Shown here: in pieces, positions 1-7,312 of the stretch
How positions within the stretch are numbered: position 1 is the stretch's first letter
How the letters are laid out: the number at the start of each line of letters is the position of its first letter
From: Chitinophaga pinensis
GTDB taxonomy: Bacteria > Bacteroidota > Bacteroidia > Chitinophagales > Chitinophagaceae
DNA: 8,218 nt
Assembly (NCBI GenBank): GCA_945872805.1
Contig: CAMCBE010000077.1
Coordinates: forward strand, 1 to 8,218
Direction: 5' to 3'
The notes under the pieces: generated by a model
What the model saw: the letters and a program-made list of their open reading frames with translations, nothing else
Databases searched by the model: none
Told to the model about the DNA's origin: nothing
Position numbers and translations under genes: made by a program

Positions 1-1887
1 ATGTCTGGAATCATCAATATAATTTTGAAGAAAAATAGAAAAGCGGGCTACAATGGTAATCTTAGGGCGGGAATAGATTCTAGAGCTAGACCAAATTTTG
101 GAGGAGACTTGAATGTTAAACAAGAAAAGATTAATTTCTTTGTCAGCTCAATGTACAATCAACGAAAATCCATTGGAACAGGCAGTTCAACCAGAGAAGA
201 ATTTATAACTACCCCTTCCATTAAATACGCGCAAAATAACAATCCATTAAGTCAAGGATTTTTTACATTCAATCGGATTGGATTTGATTATTTCATAAAT
301 AACCGAAACACGTTAACCATATCAGAGAATTTCGTTAAAGGTAAATTTGACAACTCAGATATACTTAACATTCAGACGGATACATTATATACAAACAATA
401 TCGAATCAACGCTTTCAAACAGAACAACCAGAAGTAGTTTTCAATTTGAAAATTTAGGATCTGCACTTGGCTATAAACACCTATTCAGAAAAAAAGGCAT
501 GGAATTAACCGCAGATGTAAATTTCAATCGCAGTAGGAATAAAAGTAATGGTGGATTTAACACCCAATATTTCGACATGAACAATACGCCCAAAGGTAAC
601 TTGATTGCCCAAAAACAAGAAGGAAAAGGCGGAAATGATTTCTACACTATACAAACAGACTATGTTAATCCACTTAGTGAAAAATCCAAACTAGAACTTG
701 GATTGAGGGCAGCACTTCGCAAATTTGAAAGTAAAAATCTGAATTACGTATACGATATACCAATTCCATCGCTTAATGCAAATTACAAATACGATGATCG
801 AGTGTTTGCTGCGTACGCAACATACGGAAATGTGATTGGTACTAAAACAAGCTATCAGCTAGGATTACGTGCAGAAAGTTCAAAGTATAATGGCACACTT
901 ATTACAAACGGAACTAGTTTCGGAAACGAGTACCCAATCAGTTTATTCCCAAGTATAAACCTTACTCGACAAATAGACAAAACACAAGACCTTCAATTCA
1001 GTATTGCACGCAAAATCCAACGCCCTAATTTTTTCCAGATTCTCCCCTTCCTTGATTATTCAGACTCGCTAAATATCAGCAGGGGTAATCCTGCATTGAA
1101 ACCAGAGTTTACCAACTCAATCGAAATGAACTATCAAAAAACCCTCAAGAAAGGAAATAGCATTTTGGTTTCTGCTTATTATAAAATAACAAACGACTTG
1201 ATTACCAGAAGTCAAATAAAAGAAGCTAGTGCTATTGCTGGCAAAGATGTATTGATCAACACATTTATCAATGCGAATAACAGTAAATCGTATGGTGCTG
1301 AATTTACTGCTAAAAATCCAGTGACGAAATGGTTAGAATTAACCTCAAATCTTAATGTATATAACTCTAGCATTAGTAGTACTTCAGATAATACAAGTAT
1401 TAATAATTCTATCTGGAGTTTCTTTGCGAAAGTAAATGCGAACATCAAACTTCCATCTAAATTCACCCTACAATTAGCCTATGACTACCGAAGTAAATCT
1501 ATCCTACCTCAAAGTGGTGGAGGTGGTGGTCAAGGTGGTGGCCGTGGCGGTATGGGCGGTGGTGGAGGCTGGGGCGGCTTCGTTCAAACCTCAGCTCAAG
1601 GATATATCAATCCTAACTATGGTTTAGAATTTGCTTTAAAAAAGGATTTCCTGAAAGAAAAAAGAGGTTCATTAACACTGAGTATGAGTGATGTGCTTAA
1701 AACAAAAATATATGGGTCCTATTCAGAAGCATCCTACTTCACTCAAACTAACTCACGCAGAAGAGATTGGCAGGTATTGAGGCTGAACTTCAATTACCGG
1801 TTTGGAAAGATTGATGCCAGTTTATTTAAGCGCAAAAACGTGAAAACGGGTATGGATTCTATGCAAGAAGGTTCACAAATGCAGTAA
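1..1887 (+). CDS. TonB-dependent receptor / outer-membrane beta-barrel protein, 5' end missing
   Basis: This is the C-terminal 628 residues of an outer-membrane receptor of the OMP_b-brl_3 / SusC-like type, which takes up ligands through a TonB-gated beta-barrel. The visible protein opens with SGIINIILKKN followed by GYNGNLRAG. In this family that sequence marks the end of the plug domain and the first barrel strand, so the Met codon at base 1 is almost certainly internal and the signal peptide, carboxypeptidase-like domain and most of the plug lie upstream of the window. The rest alternates aromatic/polar strands with Asn/Ser-rich loops, as expected of a barrel. It includes the family-like stretch RKIQRPNFFQILPFLDYSD (about 336-354) and SRGNPALKPEFTNSIE (about 360-375). 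The final strand is VLRLNFNYRFGK (about 593-604), followed by a basic tail rich in Lys/Arg/Gln that is common in this family. A Gly-rich insert sits at 506-526. The ligand cannot be read from the sequence. It converges on pcm with a 21-base gap. Confidence 0.88.
   Translation: MSGIINIILKKNRKAGYNGNLRAGIDSRARPNFGGDLNVKQEKINFFVSSMYNQRKSIGTGSSTREEFITTPSIKYAQNNNPLSQGFFTFNRIGFDYFINNRNTLTISENFVKGKFDNSDILNIQTDTLYTNNIESTLSNRTTRSSFQFENLGSALGYKHLFRKKGMELTADVNFNRSRNKSNGGFNTQYFDMNNTPKGNLIAQKQEGKGGNDFYTIQTDYVNPLSEKSKLELGLRAALRKFESKNLNYVYDIPIPSLNANYKYDDRVFAAYATYGNVIGTKTSYQLGLRAESSKYNGTLITNGTSFGNEYPISLFPSINLTRQIDKTQDLQFSIARKIQRPNFFQILPFLDYSDSLNISRGNPALKPEFTNSIEMNYQKTLKKGNSILVSAYYKITNDLITRSQIKEASAIAGKDVLINTFINANNSKSYGAEFTAKNPVTKWLELTSNLNVYNSSISSTSDNTSINNSIWSFFAKVNANIKLPSKFTLQLAYDYRSKSILPQSGGGGGQGGGRGGMGGGGGWGGFVQTSAQGYINPNYGLEFALKKDFLKEKRGSLTLSMSDVLKTKIYGSYSEASYFTQTNSRRRDWQVLRLNFNYRFGKIDASLFKRKNVKTGMDSMQEGSQMQ
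1516..1578 (+). repeat. Low-complexity Gly-rich segment inside the receptor gene
   Basis: A run of GGN codons encodes residues 506-526 of the receptor: 17 of 21 residues are Gly, broken by Gln, Arg, Met and Trp. It starts right after a strand-like segment (LQLAYDYRSKSILPQ) and is followed by a further strand region beginning FVQTSAQGY, so it most likely forms a flexible loop between two late barrel strands. It is locally GC-rich against an AT-rich gene. The reading frame continues unbroken through it. Confidence 0.7.
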
Positions 1888-1908
1888 GTCTAGCTTTGAG
1901 AGAACGAA

Positions 1909-2565
1909 TTACTCTTTTTTCCCAATCAACATGGGAACAAATGAAAATTCCTCAAATCGCTCTTCAATGAGACTACCATCAGCATTTTTGGTTACCCGAA
2001 TCATGCGTTGATTTTCACCTTCATTCAACGGAAGAACCATTACAGATCCGGGCTTCATCTGATTCAGTAGCTTTTCTGGAATAAATGGAGCGGCTGCTGT
2101 GATTAAAATCTTGTCGAATGGAGCATACGTTGGAAGTCCCTCAAAACCATCGCCATAAAACGTACGGATAAATGGAAAGGACTTTAAGTATTCAAATGAT
2201 TTATTGGCATCAAATAATTTCTTTTGACGTTCGATGGTAAATATTTTGGCTTTGAGTTCGCCTAATATGCAGGCTTGATAGGCGCTTCCTGTTCCAACTT
2301 CAAGTATTTTATCAAACGGCTTAACCTGGAGGAGTTGCGACTGGTAGGCAACGGTGTATGGATGAGAAATGGTTTGATCTTCCCCAATTAAAAAAGCCCT
2401 TTCTTCATACGCCTGTTTTTCAAAAGCAGAATCAAGGAAAAAGTGACGAGGAACATTCAATAAGGCTGTTAAAACCTGTTCATCCGTGATTCCTCTTTCA
2501 CGAATTCCATCTACCATTTTTTGCCTCATTCCTTTGTGCAAATATGTATCTGATTTAGCACGCAT
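1909..2565 (-). CDS. pcm: Protein-L-isoaspartate O-methyltransferase
   Basis: This cytoplasmic repair enzyme transfers a methyl group from S-adenosylmethionine to isoaspartyl residues in aged proteins, starting their return to normal aspartyl linkages. At 218 residues it has the usual family length. The family's motifs appear in order: VPRHFFLD (38-45), DQTISHPYTVAYQ (63-75, the substrate-side signature), the SAM-binding LEVGTGSAYQ (88-97), the acidic residue after the second strand in FTIERQ (E112), GDG (138-140), DKILITAAAP (151-160), LNQMKPGSVMVLPL (167-180) and FVPML (209-213) at the C-terminus. One deviation is Ala95 where GTGSGYQ is usual. The ATG at 2565 is favoured because the N-terminal DTYLHKGMRQKMV resembles Bacteroidota homologues and because a GGAGGT lies 9 bases upstream; Met13 is the alternative. 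It lies 47 bases downstream of the phospho-sugar mutase on the same strand and is probably its operon partner. Confidence 0.95.
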   Translation of the reverse strand: MRAKSDTYLHKGMRQKMVDGIRERGITDEQVLTALLNVPRHFFLDSAFEKQAYEERAFLIGEDQTISHPYTVAYQSQLLQVKPFDKILEVGTGSAYQACILGELKAKIFTIERQKKLFDANKSFEYLKSFPFIRTFYGDGFEGLPTYAPFDKILITAAAPFIPEKLLNQMKPGSVMVLPLNEGENQRMIRVTKNADGSLIEERFEEFSFVPMLIGKKE

Positions 2566-2574
2566 GTAATTAAA

Positions 2575-2580
2575 ACCTCC
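2575..2580 (-). promoter_or_regulatory. Shine-Dalgarno-like site for pcm
   Basis: The minus strand reads GGAGGT followed by nine AT-rich bases and the pcm ATG. This is a near-perfect Shine-Dalgarno sequence at a workable spacing. Bacteroidota as a group rely little on such sites, so it is notable. It also supports the start at 2565 over the internal Met13. That it is used as a ribosome binding site is inferred. Confidence 0.5.
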
Positions 2581-2612
2581 GGTAGAATTTTATAAATTAT
2601 AGGGTATTGATA

Positions 2613-4337
2613 TTATGGATTGAGCTCTTCAATGATTTTATCAATATGCATACCCAAGGCATTAAAGTTAGCATCAAATTCTTCAATTGTATTTAACGGC
2701 CTTTGTACGCTGAAATAAAACTTAATCTTAGGCTCTGTTCCAGATGGTCTACAGCTAATCTTACTTCCATCAACCAGGATGAACTGAAGTACATTGCTTT
2801 GAGGCAATTCAATAACAGAAAGCTGTCCGGACTTTAAATCTTTTGCCTCTTGCTTTTCATAATCATATATACCGACTACTTCTACGCCACCAAGTGTTTT
2901 GGGAGGATTTAGACGAAATCGTTGCATCATCGCTGCAATTTGTTCCTGACCATCACGCCCTTTTTTAGTTATGGATATTAAGTGCTCACGAAACAGTCCA
3001 TATTCCTTGTACAGTTCGATTAATTTAGAAAACAAGCTTTTCCCAGCTTGCTTTTCATAAGCAGCCATTTCGCATAGTAACGCAACTGCACTCACAGCAT
3101 CTTTATCGCGAAGTTGATTTCCTATCATCAATCCGTAAGACTCCTCTCCTCCAATAATATAATTTTCGGTTTCCTCTTTTTCCTTGATTAATTCTGCAAT
3201 CCATTTAAATCCTGTCAATACGTTATAACAATTGATATCATTTTTAGCTGCAATAACATCAATCATATCTGTTGTTACAATGGTCTTCACAACCATATCG
3301 TTTGGCCTTGATAATCCTTTGCTCTTCCTGGCTTCAATCATATAGTCAAAGGCTAGGACAGCTGTTTGATTACCATTTAGTAGGATCCAATTTCCATAGT
3401 TATCCTTTACCCCAACACCAACACGATCAGCATCGGGATCTGTTCCTAACAAAATATCAGCATCAATAGACGATGCTTTTTTTAAACCAAGACTCATTGC
3501 TTCACTTTCCTCTGGGTTAGGGTATACAACGGTTGGAAAATTACCATCGGGATTGATTTGCTCTTCAACAAGATGAACATTCACAAAACCAAACTGTTTC
3601 AATACTTCCGGAACAAGGGTTATCCCTGTTCCATGTATCGGGGTGTACACAATTTTCAACTCTTTTTGAGCTTCAATTACATCAGGGTAAACACTTAGGC
3701 CTTTCACCATGCTGATATAGGCTTTATCCATATCATGACCGATGAGATGAATATTATCTTCCCCACCCGCCCATTTGACCTCTTCGATGGATGAAATTTT
3801 CTGAACCTCGCTCATCACATTTATATCATGAGGCGGAACCAATTGACCACCATCACTGAAATATGCTTTATATCCGTTGTATTCTTTTGGATTATGGGAT
3901 GCAGTGCATACAACTCCACCTTGGCATTTTAAATGTCGTATGGTGAATGAAAGTTCAGGAGTTGGACGGAGTGATTCAAACAAGTATACTTGAATACCAT
4001 TTGCAGCCATTACATTCGCTGTTACTTCAGCAAAGAATCGACTATTATTCCTACAATCATATGCTATCGCTACGCGTACTTGTTGATTTGGGAAAAACTG
4101 AATAAGGTAATTAGCAAAACCTTGAGTAGCAATTCCAATGGTATATTTATTAACCCTATTCGTTCCTACTCCCATAATACCTCGTAGCCCGCCGGTACCA
4201 AATTCAAGTTCCTTATAAAAGGACTCAGTTAGTTCATTTTCATTAGTATGCTGAAGTTCTCTAATTATTGATTTAGTATTTTCGTCAAACGATCCGTTGA
4301 GCCATTGATCTACCTTTTTTTGGATGATTTCTTCCAT
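2613..4337 (-). CDS. Phospho-sugar mutase (phosphoglucomutase/phosphomannomutase, PGM2/PgcA type)
   Basis: This is an alpha-D-phosphohexomutase, which interconverts 1- and 6-phosphates of glucose or mannose through a phosphoserine enzyme. It links central metabolism to nucleotide-sugar and polysaccharide synthesis in the cytoplasm. All four active-site signatures are intact: the phosphoserine loop TASHNP (145-150, catalytic Ser147), the metal-binding loop GTDPDADR (298-305, Asp300/302/304), the sugar-recognition loop GGEESYG (396-402) and the phosphate-binding loop RPSGTEPK (530-537). The N-terminal ELEFGTGGLRGIMGVGTNR (43-61) is typical of the long PGM2/PgcA branch rather than the GlmM or AlgC branches, and the 574-residue length fits. 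The closest named bacterial relative I recognise is Bacillus PgcA; glucose versus mannose preference cannot be decided here. A good Bacteroidota-type promoter precedes it, and pcm follows 47 bases downstream. The start at 4337 is the first ATG and gives a normal N-terminus. Confidence 0.95.
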   Translation of the reverse strand: MEEIIQKKVDQWLNGSFDENTKSIIRELQHTNENELTESFYKELEFGTGGLRGIMGVGTNRVNKYTIGIATQGFANYLIQFFPNQQVRVAIAYDCRNNSRFFAEVTANVMAANGIQVYLFESLRPTPELSFTIRHLKCQGGVVCTASHNPKEYNGYKAYFSDGGQLVPPHDINVMSEVQKISSIEEVKWAGGEDNIHLIGHDMDKAYISMVKGLSVYPDVIEAQKELKIVYTPIHGTGITLVPEVLKQFGFVNVHLVEEQINPDGNFPTVVYPNPEESEAMSLGLKKASSIDADILLGTDPDADRVGVGVKDNYGNWILLNGNQTAVLAFDYMIEARKSKGLSRPNDMVVKTIVTTDMIDVIAAKNDINCYNVLTGFKWIAELIKEKEETENYIIGGEESYGLMIGNQLRDKDAVSAVALLCEMAAYEKQAGKSLFSKLIELYKEYGLFREHLISITKKGRDGQEQIAAMMQRFRLNPPKTLGGVEVVGIYDYEKQEAKDLKSGQLSVIELPQSNVLQFILVDGSKISCRPSGTEPKIKFYFSVQRPLNTIEEFDANFNALGMHIDKIIEELNP

Positions 4338-4353
4338 ATACCAAAGATTTTTA

Positions 4354-4383
4354 CAAACATAATGAAGGTGGAGGTAAATGCAA
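4354..4383 (-). promoter_or_regulatory. Bacteroidota-type promoter for the phospho-sugar mutase (and probably pcm)
   Basis: On the minus strand TTG (4383-4381) is followed after 19 bases by TATGTTTG (4361-4354), an exact match to the phylum's -7 consensus TAnnTTTG with a normal spacing to the -33 TTG. Transcription would begin a few bases further on, leaving a leader of roughly ten bases before the mutase ATG at 4337. The match is seen directly; its activity is inferred. Confidence 0.5.
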
Positions 4384-4455
4384 TTAACTTAAGTAGTTAA
4401 TTTGCATAAGAAATGGAATAGTATTTACATTACAAATGGATTAGAATTATCCTCT

Positions 4456-5415
4456 TTGAAAAACACAAACCGCATATCTTTTTTTATTCTTTTTTGTCTT
4501 CTCCTAAACATAACAGGCTTTAGTCAACTTAGAGATAATGAACTGCTAGACTCCGTTAATCATCAAAGATCTCCATTTCCTACTCCCAAAAAATTGATAT
4601 TGGGGAGCTTACAAGTTGCCTTGTGGGGAGGTTCGTTTTATTCTTTAAATAATGCATGGTATGCTAATTATCCAAGGACAAAATTTCACACATTTAATGA
4701 TTGGAGGGAATGGAAACAAATGGATAAAGCCGGACATATCTGGACAACCTACTCCATTAGTGAACATACCGATAAACTATGGCGGTGGACAGGAACTTCT
4801 GATAAAAAAGCAGCCATTATAGGAAGTCTTAGTTCAATTTGCTATTCCAGTGTAGTTGAAGTGCTTGATGGCTTTTCAGATAAATGGGGGTTCAGTCCAA
4901 CAGATATTGTGGCCAATTTATCTGGCACAGGAATATACATGTCACAATCACTGTTATGGCATGAACAACGTGTTAGAATTAAACTCTCTTACCATCCTGT
5001 ATCGTATGGTAATTTGAATGAACGAGCGAATCAATTATTTGGAACAGGAGATATTGAAAAAATGCTAAAAGATTACAATGGACAAACCTACTGGGCGAGC
5101 ATTAATATCCATTCATTTTTCCCAAAAACTAATTTTCCAAGTTGGATCAATCTTGCCCTAGGATATGGTGCTGAGTCTATGTTAGGGGGAAACAATAATA
5201 CATGGTATGATAAAAACGGTAATTACATCAACAGAAAGGATGTAGCTCGCTATAGAAAATACTTTATTTCTGCTGACATTGATTTAACGAAAATCAAGAC
5301 AAAAAATAAAGTGCTGAAAACAGTATTTTCCATGATTAATGTGTTGAAAATACCGGCGCCTGCAATAGAATTCAAATCAACCGGTAAATTGCGTTTTCAT
5401 CCTATCTATTATTAA
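4456..5415 (+). CDS. DUF2279 (YfiM-like) exported protein, non-ATG start
   Basis: I recognise this as a DUF2279-family protein, of unknown function. The family signature is seen as MDKAGH (89-94), followed by a hydrophobic/helical stretch and EVLDGFSDKWGFSPTDIVAN (135-154). Residues after about 205 look like beta-strand-rich sequence with the recurring phrases NLALGYGAESM and SADIDLTKIKTK, a C-terminal region I associate with Bacteroidota members. The start is uncertain because no in-frame ATG lies between the upstream stop (4390-4392) and the conserved region. I choose the TTG at 4456. It gives a compact signal peptide with charged KNTNR, hydrophobic core ISFFILFCLLLNI and cleavage at GFS|Q, matching the Bacteroidota rule that mature exported proteins often begin with Gln. 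The other in-frame TTG, at 4402, would put an 18-residue polar extension ahead of this signal peptide. The protein is therefore probably periplasmic or outer-membrane associated. It is divergent from the mutase and converges on the phosphoribosyltransferase with a 25-base gap. Confidence 0.8.
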   Translation: MKNTNRISFFILFCLLLNITGFSQLRDNELLDSVNHQRSPFPTPKKLILGSLQVALWGGSFYSLNNAWYANYPRTKFHTFNDWREWKQMDKAGHIWTTYSISEHTDKLWRWTGTSDKKAAIIGSLSSICYSSVVEVLDGFSDKWGFSPTDIVANLSGTGIYMSQSLLWHEQRVRIKLSYHPVSYGNLNERANQLFGTGDIEKMLKDYNGQTYWASINIHSFFPKTNFPSWINLALGYGAESMLGGNNNTWYDKNGNYINRKDVARYRKYFISADIDLTKIKTKNKVLKTVFSMINVLKIPAPAIEFKSTGKLRFHPIYY

Positions 5416-5440
5416 AAACACAGGTGAGCTCAATCCAGCG

Positions 5441-5935
5441 TTAATCAAGAAACGCGCCAATTATTTTTTCATCACTTACCTCTACATGAATATGATCCTG
5501 TAAGGTACTCGCTAATGAAATTCCAACATAATCGGCATGAACGGGAAAGGTTTTATAGCTTCTTTCAACCAAGGTCAAAGTTTCTATTTTTCTTGGTAAA
5601 ATTTGTAGAATCGGTATCATGGCGTACAGTAAAGTTTTACCACTATTGATTACATCGTCAACTAAAATGACAATTTGGTCCTTCAGTCTATCTAAATCGT
5701 TAATCTCACATTGAAGGGGTTCCTTTTTGTTTAATTTAACTTCTATCAAGTTAATCTCCATGTGAGAGTGAAGCTCTAAGGTCTTTTTTAATTGTTTTGC
5801 CACAACTAACCCATTGGTCATTATCCCAGCCAAAAAAATCACTTTTTCTTCTCGATTATTTTCGATGATCTCAAAAGCCATTCTGGTAAGCTTCATTTCA
5901 GCTAGATGAGCTGAAAGTATATATTCTTTATCCAT
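5441..5935 (-). CDS. PyrR-like phosphoribosyltransferase family protein
   Basis: This is a type I phosphoribosyltransferase, an enzyme fold that transfers ribose-5-phosphate from PRPP to a base. The PRPP-binding signature IVILVDDVINSGKTL (88-102, Asp93-Asp94) is intact, and the pyrophosphate loop region is FLAGIMTNGLVVA (34-46). The 164-residue length, the helix before the loop (RMAFEIIENN) and the C-terminal VERSYKTFPVHADYVG (123-138) resemble PyrR, the pyrimidine regulator/uracil phosphoribosyltransferase. However, the usual PyrR TRG loop reads TNG, and the DDVLYTGRT form reads DDVINSGKT. No pyrimidine gene is nearby. The substrate is therefore unassigned; a purine or pyrimidine base is possible, and so is a divergent family member with another role. 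The ATG at 5935 is the first in frame. It is divergent from the iron-sulfur operon across 57 bases; I see no convincing promoter on its own side. Confidence 0.85.
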   Translation of the reverse strand: MDKEYILSAHLAEMKLTRMAFEIIENNREEKVIFLAGIMTNGLVVAKQLKKTLELHSHMEINLIEVKLNKKEPLQCEINDLDRLKDQIVILVDDVINSGKTLLYAMIPILQILPRKIETLTLVERSYKTFPVHADYVGISLASTLQDHIHVEVSDEKIIGAFLD

Positions 5936-5942
5936 AAATCTC

Positions 5943-5974
5943 TTGTTTTAAATGGTATACATCATGTAATTTAG
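5943..5974 (+). promoter_or_regulatory. Candidate promoter of the iron-sulfur operon
   Basis: TTG (5943-5945) is followed after 21 bases by TAATTTAG (5967-5974), which matches the Bacteroidota -7 consensus TAnnTTTG at all but one fixed position. A transcript starting a few bases downstream would have a leader of about a dozen bases before the ATG at 5993. It lies in the only gap between the divergent phosphoribosyltransferase and this operon, which helps its plausibility. It is an imperfect match, so this is tentative. Confidence 0.35.
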
Positions 5975-5992
5975 CACTTGTAACTCAACCAC

Positions 5993-7312
5993 ATGGAAAT
6001 TTTACAACAAATTCTATTTCTCTTATCAATTGCTGTTTCGGTAGGTTTATTTTCAAAGAAAATAAAACAGATTCGGCGAAATATCTTTCTAGGCCAACCA
6101 GAAGTAATAAATGACCATTATATAAAAAGATGGAAAAATGTTTTGCTATTAGCCTTTGGCCAAAAAAAAATGTTTAAAAACCTAACAGTAGCTTTTTTAC
6201 ACCTTTTCATATACCTCGGCTTCATTATTATAAACATAGAGATATTCGAAATTATTATTGACGGAATTACAGGAAGTCATCGAATTTTTGCTCCCTATAT
6301 CCCTGCGCTGTATCCCTTGTTAATTAATTCATTTGAATTTTTAGCTGCTTCAGTCATTATAGTGTGTGTTATTTTCTTGATTCGTCGAAACATCCTACCA
6401 ATTTTACGATTCAAATCAAATGAGTTAAAAGGATGGCCAAGTAAAGATGCCAATTTGATTCTGTTGATTGAAATTATACTAATGTCTTTGTTTCTGTCTA
6501 TGAATGCAGCAGACTCGATGTTACAACAAGCTAACCAAGAACCATACTCACTTCACAAAACTGGTCCATTTTTAATTTCTTCTTATGTTAGTATTCTTTT
6601 TTCAGGATGTCCAATTCATGTGTTGATTTTCTTAGAAAGAATATGTTGGTGGCTACATATACTCGGTATTTTCATTTTCCTCAATTATTTGCCATGGTCT
6701 AAACACCTTCATATTTTACTTGCCTTCCCAAATGCCTTTTATGCTCGGTTAACGCCTCAAGGCAAAATACATAATATGCCTACGGTTCAACAGGAGGTTT
6801 TATATTCATTCCAACCAGAACTTGCCCCTACTCAGACAGACTCAACAAGTCATCTTAAGTTCGGAGCGAAAGACATTCAAGACTTAAGTTGGAAAAACAT
6901 TCTAGATGCATATACCTGCACAGAATGTGGACGATGCTCAAGCGCCTGCCCTGCAAACCAAACGGGTAAATTATTATCCCCACGAAAAATAATGATGAAT
7001 ACCCGGGATAGGGCAGAAGAGATTGGGAATAACATTGACAAAAACGGCAGCTTTACAGACGATTCAAAATCACTACTTTTTGATTATATAACAGAAGAAG
7101 AATTAAGAGCATGCACTACATGCAATGCTTGTGTGGAAGAATGCCCTGTGAGTATTAATCCTTTAGACATCATCATTCAATTACGAAGGTATCTTGTCAT
7201 GGAACAGAGCAGTGCGCCTTCAGAATGGACAGCCATGTTTACGAATGTTGAAAACAATTTTGCACCGTGGAAATTTTCTCCAGATGATAGAATAAATTGG
7301 ACAAAAGAATAA
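5993..7312 (+). CDS. Membrane-anchored 4Fe-4S dicluster oxidoreductase subunit (HdrC/NarI-like architecture)
   Basis: This predicted membrane electron-transfer subunit has 439 residues. The N-terminal half holds about five or six membrane segments (roughly 4-21, 64-90, 104-130, 153-170, 191-205 and 211-233), resembling the nitrate-reductase gamma/DsrM type of quinone-interacting anchor. His70, His222, His238 and His240 lie in or beside these segments, and the last two fall in the phrase YLPWSKHLHILLAFPN, which I recognise from this family; they are candidate heme b ligands. The C-terminal half is soluble and carries two ferredoxin-like motifs, CTECGRCSSACP (Cys309/312/315/319) and CTTCNACVEECP (Cys374/377/380/384), each expected to bind a [4Fe-4S] cluster. 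This layout fits moving electrons between a cytoplasmic donor, the clusters and the membrane quinone pool. The CCG-domain protein encoded 52 bases downstream is its likely partner. The physiological donor is not shown by the sequence. The ATG at 5993 gives a normal membrane start. Confidence 0.9.
   Translation: MEILQQILFLLSIAVSVGLFSKKIKQIRRNIFLGQPEVINDHYIKRWKNVLLLAFGQKKMFKNLTVAFLHLFIYLGFIIINIEIFEIIIDGITGSHRIFAPYIPALYPLLINSFEFLAASVIIVCVIFLIRRNILPILRFKSNELKGWPSKDANLILLIEIILMSLFLSMNAADSMLQQANQEPYSLHKTGPFLISSYVSILFSGCPIHVLIFLERICWWLHILGIFIFLNYLPWSKHLHILLAFPNAFYARLTPQGKIHNMPTVQQEVLYSFQPELAPTQTDSTSHLKFGAKDIQDLSWKNILDAYTCTECGRCSSACPANQTGKLLSPRKIMMNTRDRAEEIGNNIDKNGSFTDDSKSLLFDYITEEELRACTTCNACVEECPVSINPLDIIIQLRRYLVMEQSSAPSEWTAMFTNVENNFAPWKFSPDDRINWTKE

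Noticed and set aside
1..3. ATG at base 1 as the true start of the receptor
   Set aside because: It falls within the conserved SGIINI motif near the end of the plug domain, so starting there would remove the signal peptide and plug.
1212..1466. Antisense open frame within the receptor gene
   Set aside because: It lies wholly inside a well-supported gene on the other strand and has no recognisable domain.
1898..1920. Possible terminator: AGAG...CTCT followed by a run of six T at the end of the receptor gene
   Set aside because: The stem is only four or five pairs around a nine-base loop, has no GC-rich core, and overlaps the end of pcm. Too weak to call.
3272..4187. Two short plus-strand open frames opposite the phospho-sugar mutase (3272-3469 and 3990-4187)
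   Set aside because: They are antisense to conserved mutase motifs, with no start context or recognisable protein features.
5416..5440. Palindrome TGAGCTCA between the convergent DUF2279 and phosphoribosyltransferase genes
   Set aside because: It is an eight-base palindrome with no loop or T-run, so it is neither a terminator nor a convincing operator.
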